DNA of 37,420 nucleotides from Candidatus Fermentibacterota bacterium (lineage in GTDB: Bacteria; Fermentibacterota; Fermentibacteria; Fermentibacterales; JCC-6). Where the stretch lies: NCBI GenBank assembly GCA_003644925.1, contig QNDS01000003.1, positions 1 to 37,420 on the forward strand, given 5' to 3'. Within the stretch, counting starts at the first letter, position 1; every line of letters starts with the position of its first letter. Of the stretch, positions 19,059-27,013 are shown piece by piece. The translations under genes and the position numbers were made by a program. Under the pieces are notes generated by a model. It was not told the DNA's origin. It saw nothing but the letters and a program-made list of their open reading frames with translations, and did no database searches.

Positions 19059-20045
19059 TCAGTCTTCGATCAGCTTTATGACTTTTGCTTCCCGAACCCT
19101 GAGTACACCATCTATCTGATTAAGTTTCTGAATTATCCGAGGTGTTTTTCCCATAGCTCCGTGACCAGTGATCATTCCTACCAGTTTTGAACCGTTTTCT
19201 ATCACATCGCAGAAAACCACCTCATCGATAAAGAACACAGTGGTGAATATCTGCTGTATAGCGCCGGGGTCGATATCAACGATTATGTAGCTCATGGTTC
19301 CAGGCTGCCTTCTGGCATCGGCCTGAGCATCATGTTTTACAGCATGCTGATATGTCTCTATGAACTGATCAACATCTCTATCGAGTTTCGGGCGCTCAAT
19401 CTGGGACATGGAGACAACTTCGATGCCATCCATACTCTTGATCCTGCTGAATATTTCCTGTATTTCAGATGTGGAAGAAGCCTGCACCAGCAGTATGATA
19501 TCGAAATCTCCTCTGACGGCGTCACATGACTGAATACCATTCATCTTGTACAGGGAATCGTAGATTTCCATGCTTCTGTCCGGTTCTGTTATCTTCACTG
19601 TGAGATAGCCGCTTACCGATTCCCTCATACCATCATCGGCGGCTTCTTCTGGAACTTCCGTATCGGTCTTCCCGGGTGAGAGTTCTTCCAGCGCATCAAC
19701 AAGCTCAGATATCTCGAAAGGCTTGTCAAGATATCCGGTATTGTGCTCCGAGAGCGCGGTAAGCATCAATCTTTCATCCCCGAAACCTGTTATTACTAGA
19801 ACGGGAAGGTCGGGATACTGGTTCTTTATGACCTTCAGTATCTTGAGCCCATCAATATCCGGCATGAATATGTCGGTGATAAGATAATCGTAGGCTAGTC
19901 CTTTTTCCCTGGCCTGGTTCAGTTCATGAATCGCGGAAATGCCGTCCGGACAGGCAACTGCAGTGTAATCCTCCTGAGTGAGACCTATAGTGAGATTTCG
20001 GCGGATCTCTGCCTCGTCATCGATAATTAATACGCGGCCTTTCAA
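19059..20045 (-). CDS. Response regulator: receiver domain fused to Lrp/AsnC-like ligand-binding (RAM-like) domain(s), no evident DNA-binding domain
   Basis: MKGRVLIIDDEAEIRRNL...YLITDIFMPDIDGLK...TGYLDKPFE; then GYLTVKITEPDRSMEIYDSLYKMNGIQSCDAVRGDFDIILLVQASSTSEIQEIFSRIKSMDGI, RAM/ACT-like. Confidence 0.8.
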   Translation of the reverse strand: MKGRVLIIDDEAEIRRNLTIGLTQEDYTAVACPDGISAIHELNQAREKGLAYDYLITDIFMPDIDGLKILKVIKNQYPDLPVLVITGFGDERLMLTALSEHNTGYLDKPFEISELVDALEELSPGKTDTEVPEEAADDGMRESVSGYLTVKITEPDRSMEIYDSLYKMNGIQSCDAVRGDFDIILLVQASSTSEIQEIFSRIKSMDGIEVVSMSQIERPKLDRDVDQFIETYQHAVKHDAQADARRQPGTMSYIIVDIDPGAIQQIFTTVFFIDEVVFCDVIENGSKLVGMITGHGAMGKTPRIIQKLNQIDGVLRVREAKVIKLIED

Positions 20046-20131
20046 TTGATGCCTCCTCTATTCAGCTTGATTTTTCTAGGAATGGTGGAACGCTACGTTC
20101 CGCCTGCTTAAAAGTCAAGAACACCACCTTT

Positions 20132-21595
20132 TCAGTGAACTTCCGCTCTGCACAGATCCAGGGCACTGTCCAGATCCACCCATCGCCCCGAACTTAGATA
20201 CAGGTTCATTGCTCTGGCAGCCCTTCTTCCATGCCCCATAGCCAGTATGACGGTGGCTGCGCCAAGAACAATATCTCCCCCGGCGAAAACACCGGGTACC
20301 GAAGTCTGACCGGTTATCTCGTTAACCACGATACCACCCCATCTGGTCACTTCAAGATCGGGAAAACAGTTGGGTACAAGCGGATTGGGGCTGTTCCCTA
20401 TGGCGACAATCAATGCATCGGTATTCTCGATGAATTCACTTCCCTCGATCGGAACCGGTCGTCTTCTTCCCGAAGAGTCGGGTTCCCCAAGCTCCATCTT
20501 TATGACCTCTGCACCCTTGATCCATCCTCTATCGTCGCCAACAAGACGCACAGGATTCTGCAGAAGGTGGAATTCAACTCCTTCTTCCTTCGCATGATGG
20601 ATCTCCTCCAGCCTTGCAGGCATCTGTTCCTCTGCCCTCCTGTAAACGATAAGCGATCTTTCAGCTCCCATTCGGAGAGCGGTTCGGGCGCAGTCCATTG
20701 CAACGTTTCCACCGCCAACAGTAATGACTTTCTTACCTTTTACTATGGGTGTGTCAGCCTTCGGAAAATCGTAGGCTTTCATCAGGTTCGCCCGGGTGAG
20801 ATACTCGTTGGCCGAGAGAACCCCCAGAAGGTTTTCTCCATCGACTCTCATAAATCTTGGAAGACCCGCACCGGTTCCGACAAACACCGCATCAAAATCA
20901 TCAACGATCTGCCTTACCGGTATGGTCTTCCCTATCACATAATCGTACCGGAATTCCACGCCAATCTTCTCCAGGTAGTCTACCTCATACTGCACTATTT
21001 TCTTGGGCAGCCTGAACTCCGGAATTCCGTAGACCAGAACACCCCCGGCTTTGTGAAGCGCTTCGAAAACTATCACCTCATGCCCGAACTTGATCAGATC
21101 TCCAGCCACGGTTAGGCCGGCAGGACCTGCACCGATGATCGCAACCCTTTTTCCTGAAGGTTTCAGCGAGGGAGGCTGCTCGAACTCGCCCTGTTCCCGG
21201 TCCCAGTCGGCGATGAACCGTTCGAGCTTGCCTATCATCACCGATTCGCAGGGATTCTTCCTGACCTTGCCGATAGTGCAGAACAGCTGACACTGCTCTT
21301 CCTGAGGACATACCCTTCCGCACATGGCGGGAAGAAGGTTCCTCTCCTTCATCTTCCTGGCAGCGCCCTTGAAGTCCCCAACTTCGATGAGCAATATGAA
21401 ACCGGGGATATCGATACCCACAGGGCAGCCTTCAATGCAGAAAGCCGTTTTACACTGAATGCATCTTTTAGCCTCCAGCATAGCCATTTCGGGAGTATAT
21501 CCAAGGGGTACTTCTTCGAGGTTTTTTACCCGCACCTTCGGATCCTGTTCGGGCATAACAACGGGCGGGATCTTCATTCTTTCTTTGGCGTTCAT
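20132..21595 (-). CDS. nfnB: NfnB / GltD-family NADPH oxidoreductase subunit
   Basis: 487 aa; CIQCKTAFCIEGCPVGIDIPGFI, VAIIGAGPAGLTVAGDLIK, GGGNVAMDCARTALRMGAE. Directly downstream of and overlapping nfnA. Confidence 0.88.
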   Translation of the reverse strand: MNAKERMKIPPVVMPEQDPKVRVKNLEEVPLGYTPEMAMLEAKRCIQCKTAFCIEGCPVGIDIPGFILLIEVGDFKGAARKMKERNLLPAMCGRVCPQEEQCQLFCTIGKVRKNPCESVMIGKLERFIADWDREQGEFEQPPSLKPSGKRVAIIGAGPAGLTVAGDLIKFGHEVIVFEALHKAGGVLVYGIPEFRLPKKIVQYEVDYLEKIGVEFRYDYVIGKTIPVRQIVDDFDAVFVGTGAGLPRFMRVDGENLLGVLSANEYLTRANLMKAYDFPKADTPIVKGKKVITVGGGNVAMDCARTALRMGAERSLIVYRRAEEQMPARLEEIHHAKEEGVEFHLLQNPVRLVGDDRGWIKGAEVIKMELGEPDSSGRRRPVPIEGSEFIENTDALIVAIGNSPNPLVPNCFPDLEVTRWGGIVVNEITGQTSVPGVFAGGDIVLGAATVILAMGHGRRAARAMNLYLSSGRWVDLDSALDLCRAEVH

Positions 21596-22458
21596 CGTGA
21601 ACCCCCTTCGGACATACTGTCAAGTCTGCAGCCTGCATGGGCGGAATAACCTTCAAGCGCTTCCTTCTCTTCGGATCTGTAAGTGGCAAGGCGCGCCATG
21701 AGTTCATCAAAGTCAACCTTGTGCCCATCGAACTCAGGTCCGTCAATACAGGCGAACTTCACTTCATCACCAACGGTTACCCTGCAGCAACCGCACATCC
21801 CTGTTCCATCGACCATGATCGGGTTAAGGCTGACAATTGTTGGAATACCTAACTTCTCTGTCAGGATACAGACGAATTTCATCATGATCGGTGGTCCCAT
21901 GGCGATACATTGCTCGAATTTCTCGCCTTTATCCACGAGATCCCGGATAGCATCGGTCACGAGGCCCTTCTGGCCTTCCGTACCGTCATCCGTGGTTATT
22001 ATCAGTTCATCACTTGCTTCTCTCATTAAGTCGGTAAGTATGATCAGATTGGCAGATCTTGCTCCAAGGATACTGGTGACATGGTTACCTATATCTTTCA
22101 TTGCTCTTGCAACAGGATACAGAGGGGCGATACCAATACCTCCCCCGACGCAAAGAACCCTGCCGACTTTCTCAATCTCCGTGGGTTCGCCCAGAGGGCC
22201 TGTAAGTGTCGGGATGGAATCACCCTTCCTCATCTGAGCCATCTGCAGGGTTGTTTTACCGACTGCCTGGATGATAAGGGTAATGCTTCCCTCATCGGTA
22301 TCAACATCGGCTATTGTTATTGGAATTCTCTCTCCGTTTTCATTGATCCGCACAATAACGAACTGACCGGGTTTTCTGTATCTGGCGATATCGGGTGCCC
22401 GGAATTTGTACAGGTAGATATCAGGTCCAAGTTTTTCCTTGTGCAGGAGCTGGTACAT
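21592..22458 (-). CDS. nfnA: NfnA-like ferredoxin-NADP+ reductase alpha subunit
   Basis: 288 aa; GGGIGIAPLYPVARAMK, DGTGMCGCCRVTVGDEVKFACIDGPEFDGHKVDF typical of NfnA/SudB. 4-nt overlap with nfnB. Confidence 0.9.
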   Translation of the reverse strand: MYQLLHKEKLGPDIYLYKFRAPDIARYRKPGQFVIVRINENGERIPITIADVDTDEGSITLIIQAVGKTTLQMAQMRKGDSIPTLTGPLGEPTEIEKVGRVLCVGGGIGIAPLYPVARAMKDIGNHVTSILGARSANLIILTDLMREASDELIITTDDGTEGQKGLVTDAIRDLVDKGEKFEQCIAMGPPIMMKFVCILTEKLGIPTIVSLNPIMVDGTGMCGCCRVTVGDEVKFACIDGPEFDGHKVDFDELMARLATYRSEEKEALEGYSAHAGCRLDSMSEGGSR

Positions 22459-22741
22459 ATGTATCCTCCATTAATACTGCTGAATTCTATTCATGAAGAC
22501 GAGTAATTCAATAATATTGCTGATAATCGACTGCTAATTTCGCTAACAGTCACGGCACAATATCCATGCTGAATATCCCGGTCAAGTAGTCTATTTCAAA
22601 TCCATCAATATCAGTACTTGACGAAGCACACTATCAATCACTAAAGTACTGGTTCGAAGTGACCTGTTTGAATGTTAATGTAACGGAAATATCATGTTTC
22701 TTTGTTCTTAACTCTTTACCCTCGAAGGGAGGGACGGGCAT

Positions 22742-24094
22742 ATGCTCGAAGAACTTTACCAGAAGGTTGTAGAGAAGGACCCGGCTCAGCCTGAGTTTCA
22801 TCAGGCTGTACAGGAAGTCCTCGAGTCACTCGAGGTAGTCCTCGAGAAGCATCCGGAGTACCGCAAGGCAAGAATCCCGGAAAGAATTGTTGAACCGGAA
22901 CGTGTGATCATGTTCAGGGTTCCCTGGGTTGACGATGATGGAGATATCCATGTTAACCGTGGTTTCAGGATTGAAATGAACAGCGCCATAGGGCCATACA
23001 AGGGCGGCCTCCGTTTTCACCCCTCGGTGAACCTTGGCATCCTGAAGTTCCTTGCTTTCGAGCAGGTTTTCAAGAACGCGCTTACAACCATCCCAATGGG
23101 CGGCGGCAAAGGCGGATCTGACTTTGACCCCAAAGGCAAATCCGACCTTGAAGTCATGCGCTTCTGCCAGAGTTTCATGTCCGAACTTTTCCGTCACATC
23201 GGTCCGAGCACCGATGTACCCGCCGGTGATATCGGTGTCGGCGGAAGAGAGATCGGTTACCTCTTCGGTCAGTACAAGAAACTGAGAAACGAATGGAGCG
23301 GAGTTCTCACAGGTAAGGGTCTTCAGTACGGTGGAAGCCTCATAAGACCCGAAGCAACAGGTTACGGCGCTGTATATTTCGGTGAAGAAATGCTCAAGAC
23401 ACGCGGAGACAGTTACGATGGTAAGATATGCCTCGTTTCCGGCGCAGGAAACGTTGCGCAGTACACCACAGAGAAGATCATCGAACTCGGCGGTAAGGTA
23501 GTCACACTCTCAGATTCCGGCGGTTACATTTACGATGAAGATGGTGTTGGCACGGAGAAACTTGCCTTCGTCATGGACCTCAAGAACAACCGCAGGGGCA
23601 GGATCAGCGAATACGCTGAGAAATACCGCAGCGCTCAGTACTTCGCAATTGACCCTGAACTTGACTACAATCCGCTCTGGAACCACAAGGCAGATTGCGC
23701 CTTCCCGAGTGCCACCCAGAACGAGATCAATGCCAAGGATGCACAGAATCTAATCAACAACGGCGTCTTCCTCGTCTCCGAGGGAGCCAACATGCCGACA
23801 GTTCCAGATGGTGTTAACATCTTTATCCAGCATAAAATCCTCTACGGTCCCGGTAAAGCCGCAAACGCTGGCGGCGTATCAACCTCCGGGCTTGAAATGG
23901 CACAGAACGCCACTTTCTCAAGCTGGAGCCGTAAGGAAGTCGATACAAAGCTTCATAACATCATGATCAGCATTCACGCCCAGGCCAGAGCTGCTGCTGA
24001 AATGTACGGAGAACCGGACAACTACGTTCTCGGTGCCAATGCAGCCGGTTTCAGCAAGGTTGCGGATGCCATGATAGCTCAGGGTGTTGTGTAG
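22742..24094 (+). CDS. gdhA: Glutamate dehydrogenase
   Basis: 450 aa; RGFRIEMNSAIGPYKGGLRFHPSVNLGILKFLAFEQVFKNALTTIPMGGGKGGSDFDPKGKSD; GNVAQYTTEKIIELG. SD GGGAGG upstream. Confidence 0.96.
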   Translation: MLEELYQKVVEKDPAQPEFHQAVQEVLESLEVVLEKHPEYRKARIPERIVEPERVIMFRVPWVDDDGDIHVNRGFRIEMNSAIGPYKGGLRFHPSVNLGILKFLAFEQVFKNALTTIPMGGGKGGSDFDPKGKSDLEVMRFCQSFMSELFRHIGPSTDVPAGDIGVGGREIGYLFGQYKKLRNEWSGVLTGKGLQYGGSLIRPEATGYGAVYFGEEMLKTRGDSYDGKICLVSGAGNVAQYTTEKIIELGGKVVTLSDSGGYIYDEDGVGTEKLAFVMDLKNNRRGRISEYAEKYRSAQYFAIDPELDYNPLWNHKADCAFPSATQNEINAKDAQNLINNGVFLVSEGANMPTVPDGVNIFIQHKILYGPGKAANAGGVSTSGLEMAQNATFSSWSRKEVDTKLHNIMISIHAQARAAAEMYGEPDNYVLGANAAGFSKVADAMIAQGVV

Positions 24095-24123
24095 GAATAC
24101 TCCTGCAATAGAGTTCGAGAAAA

Positions 24124-24153
24124 GGCCCCCGGCTGAGCCGGGGGTCTTTTTCA
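24124..24153 (+). terminator. Rho-independent terminator of gdhA
   Basis: CCCCCGGCTGAGCCGGGGG stem-loop followed by TCTTTTT. Confidence 0.92.
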
Positions 24154-24386
24154 ACACCACAAACTGGTTTCCACTATACCATGTACGGTGTGTGATTCCT
24201 CTGTAATGAGTTCTTGAACAGCAACCACTCTTTGTATTCACAGTAATGGCAAGTTACTAATATTGAAACTCCCTGATATGTGGACTCTACATAGTCATTG
24301 TTCGCTTCAAAAATGGCTCAAAGTAATAGCGTTGCATAATGTTGCACTATGATGTATATATGCAATGCTGAAGTGGAGGTGATACA

Positions 24387-24605
24387 ATGGCTACAGCTGT
24401 ACGGATTTCTGAAAAGCTTATGCGAGAGGCTAAGTTAATGAGTTCCGTCGACAGTCGATCTGCAACTGGTCAGATCGAGCATTGGGCCAGGATTGGGAAA
24501 TGTGCAGAGGAAAATCCGAATCTTACTTACAGTCTGATTAAGGACATTCTGATCGGTCTAGAGGAATTAGATCACGATGATTCCCTTGTGTATAAGTTCG
24601 GATAG
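24387..24605 (+). CDS. ParD-like antitoxin of type II TA module
   Basis: 72 aa; RISEKLMREAKLMSSVDSRSATGQIEHWARIGK; SD GGAGG; followed after 6 nt by a RelE/ParE-like gene. Confidence 0.82.
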   Translation: MATAVRISEKLMREAKLMSSVDSRSATGQIEHWARIGKCAEENPNLTYSLIKDILIGLEELDHDDSLVYKFG

Positions 24606-24611
24606 CAGTCT

Positions 24612-24899
24612 ATGAAGGTTGTCCAATCCCGGTCATTCGCGAAGAGAGCCAAACGATTTCAGAAACAGGAAAAGCAAGTTCTTGATAAGCAAGTTCGTGC
24701 AATCTTGAATAATCCGAAAATCGGCCAGGAAAAGCGCGGTGAGTTACGAGGCGTTTTCGTACACAAATTCAAAATACATACTACTCAATACCTCCTTGCC
24801 TACCGTATCAAGGAAAAGGAGATCCTGGAGCTCATAATGATTGGACCTCATGAAAATTACTATAGGGATCTGGAGAAATACGCCAAGGACAGTAAATAA
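24612..24899 (+). CDS. RelE/ParE-family toxin
   Basis: 95 aa basic protein; FAKRAKRFQKQEKQVLDKQVRAILNNPKIGQEKRGELRGVFVHKFKIHTTQYLLAYRI...IGPHENYYRDLEKY. Confidence 0.85.
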   Translation: MKVVQSRSFAKRAKRFQKQEKQVLDKQVRAILNNPKIGQEKRGELRGVFVHKFKIHTTQYLLAYRIKEKEILELIMIGPHENYYRDLEKYAKDSK

Positions 24900-24901
24900 T
24901 G

Positions 24902-24976
24902 AGCGAACAATCAGTTTCAGCTGAATGTCAACACCGTTTTGGCTTAACATCCATCTGCTGAACTGAAACGTTATGA
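24902..24976. other. attC-like integron recombination site A
   Basis: AGCGAACAATCAGTTTCAGCTGAATG ... CATCTGCTGAACTGAAACGTTATGA: imperfect inverted repeat, AAC core at left, GTTATGA at right (consensus GTTRRRY), about 75 bp. Confidence 0.65.
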
Positions 24977-25536
24977 AAGATATTATGAATAAGGAAATTA
25001 ATATTTCTAAAGAAGCATCACTTTGTTATATAGAGCAATTGCACGCAAAAGAATTGTTTGAATTAACGGATATAAACAGGGAATACCTTAAGCAATGGCT
25101 TCCCTGGTTAGATTATGTCAAGAGTGAAAGTGACACACTCAAGTTTATAAAAAAAGCAATTGCTCAAAATGAAAACTCCTTGGGACCTACATTTGTAATT
25201 TTATACAAAAATAGGATTGGTGGAGTGATTGGGTATCATCCATTTGATAATTTAAATAAAATTGGGGAGATCGGCTATTGGCTTTCACAAAGTTTACAAG
25301 GCAAAGGCATAATTACGTTATCTTGTAAAGCACTTATAAAATTAGGCTTTGAAATGTACAGATTAAATCGAATACAAATTCCGGCTGCCGAAAATAATGG
25401 CAGGAGTAGGTTAGTGCCTGAACGGCTAGGCTTTAAGTATGAAGGTATGATTCGTGAAAGAGAATTTCTATATGGAAAATATGTAAATCATGCGATGTAT
25501 TCTATTCTAAAGAGTGAATATTCAGAAAACTCATAA
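24973..25536 (+). CDS. GNAT acetyltransferase (RimJ/RimL-like)
   Basis: 187 aa; GVIGYHPFDNLNKIGEIGYWLSQSLQGKGIITLSCKALIKLGF...ENNGRSRLVPERLGFKYEGMIRERE. Markedly AT-rich versus neighbours. Confidence 0.88.
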   Translation: MKDIMNKEINISKEASLCYIEQLHAKELFELTDINREYLKQWLPWLDYVKSESDTLKFIKKAIAQNENSLGPTFVILYKNRIGGVIGYHPFDNLNKIGEIGYWLSQSLQGKGIITLSCKALIKLGFEMYRLNRIQIPAAENNGRSRLVPERLGFKYEGMIREREFLYGKYVNHAMYSILKSEYSENS

Positions 25537-25591
25537 CAATGCCAGCCAGTCGGACACTCGTACCTCGTGCAGCTGATGGCAAACGTTATGT
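25531..25591. other. attC-like integron recombination site B
   Basis: TCATAACAATGCCAGCC ... GCTGATGGCAAACGTTATGT: complementary CATAAC/GTTATG and TGCCA/TGGCA boxes, about 61 bp, left box overlaps the GNAT stop codon. Confidence 0.72.
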
Positions 25592-25615
25592 GTAAATACA
25601 GAAACGGATTGGAGA

Positions 25616-26464
25616 ATGTTTAAACAACTTGAAGAAATAAACTCACGTCCTTCCCCCTTTCAATTCTACACAGCAGATGAGCTGTGGACTGATGAGTATA
25701 CGTCAAAGAAAATGCTTGAGTATCACTTGAATGAATCGAATGACCTTTCATCACGAAATAAAGATTTTATTGAACGGTCTGCAGACTGGATAATTTCTCA
25801 TTTCGGAGTGGATGCAAATACGAGGATTGCTGATTTTGGCTGCGGGCCGGGTCTATATACAACGTTGTTTGCAGAGACAAATGCTGATGTTACCGGGATT
25901 GATTTTTCTGAGCGGTCTATTCGGTATGCAAGGGAAGTTGCTGATCAAAAAGGATTGGACATCAGCTATTTCCAGCAAAACTATCTGGAGTTTGAGACAG
26001 AAGAGAAATTTGATCTGATTACAATGATTTTTTGTGATTATTGCGCATTGAGCCCGTCGCAAAGAAAGACACTGCTTGGCAAGTTTCGCAAATTCCTGAA
26101 GTCCGGCGGCTCAATTCTGCTTGATGTACATTCGTTGAATACTTTCAATAACAGAGAGGTGTCAGCTACGTGCGAACGCAACCAGCTCAACAATTTTTGG
26201 GCTCCTGGAGATTACTACGGATTTCTGAACACATTCAAATATGACAAAGAAAAAGTAACACTCGACAAATACACGATAATCGAAGAATCACGAACTCGTG
26301 TTGTGTATAACTGGCTGCAGTATTTCAGTCGGGAATCACTCAGGGAAGAGTTTGAGGAGAATGGTTTTAAGGCTGAAGAGTTCTATTCTGATGTTGCAGG
26401 CGCAGCCATTTCTCCGGAATCTTCTGACATTGCTATTGTTGCAAAGGAATCCAATGACACATAA
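25616..26464 (+). CDS. Class I SAM-dependent methyltransferase
   Basis: 282 aa; TRIADFGCGPGLYTTLFAETNADVTGIDFSERSIRYAREVA (motif I), later FRKFLKSGGSILLDVHS. Confidence 0.92.
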   Translation: MFKQLEEINSRPSPFQFYTADELWTDEYTSKKMLEYHLNESNDLSSRNKDFIERSADWIISHFGVDANTRIADFGCGPGLYTTLFAETNADVTGIDFSERSIRYAREVADQKGLDISYFQQNYLEFETEEKFDLITMIFCDYCALSPSQRKTLLGKFRKFLKSGGSILLDVHSLNTFNNREVSATCERNQLNNFWAPGDYYGFLNTFKYDKEKVTLDKYTIIEESRTRVVYNWLQYFSRESLREEFEENGFKAEEFYSDVAGAAISPESSDIAIVAKESNDT

Positions 26465-26488
26465 TAACCGTATAGTTGGTACACATAT

Positions 26489-26938
26489 ATGAATATACCT
26501 TCAACAATATCAATACTTAATGGCGCATTTGCCTCTGATGGCGGCTCTATCAGTCTGCTTTTATCAGATCCTCTCGGTCATAAGCATAATGTACTTTTAT
26601 CACAACATCTTCTGCCACCCGGCGGATACCCTGGAGAACGTTTATCTGGTCGGCTTTTCTTCGACGGATCGCTCGTTGAAATAAGGTCTGTGGATGAGCT
26701 GACTATTATTTCCGCTTTGAAAAAGGCAAACATCGAAACCCCGACTCCTGTAAAGAGTCGCTTAAACCCCATCGACACCGCACAACCTGGAATGATCGTT
26801 GGAGACGATATTAGAGACTACTACTCTAAAATTGCAGAAGGTCCGGAAGCGGCACTGCGGCATCTTGTGTGTGAGCTTATAGGCTATGTCGAGTCCCAGG
26901 AGTATGTCACATATGCCAGGAGCCATGAGAAGAAATGA
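26489..26938 (+). CDS. Hypothetical protein
   Basis: 149 aa open frame; no family recognised. Confidence 0.55.
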   Translation: MNIPSTISILNGAFASDGGSISLLLSDPLGHKHNVLLSQHLLPPGGYPGERLSGRLFFDGSLVEIRSVDELTIISALKKANIETPTPVKSRLNPIDTAQPGMIVGDDIRDYYSKIAEGPEAALRHLVCELIGYVESQEYVTYARSHEKK

Positions 26939-27013
26939 AATCTGTAAGTTAATCGAAAAATAGAACTGTATTCTATTAAACTCAGGACCTTCGGGGATCA
27001 GGCGGGGTCTTTT

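Noticed and set aside
24095-24386. attI or left-hand attC before the TA module
   Set aside because: No GTTRRRY with paired inner boxes; GTTGCAT/GTTGCAC do not fit the consensus.
26455-26530. Third attC site after the methyltransferase
   Set aside because: No complementary AAC...GTT boxes found; the right boundary of the cassette array is left undefined.
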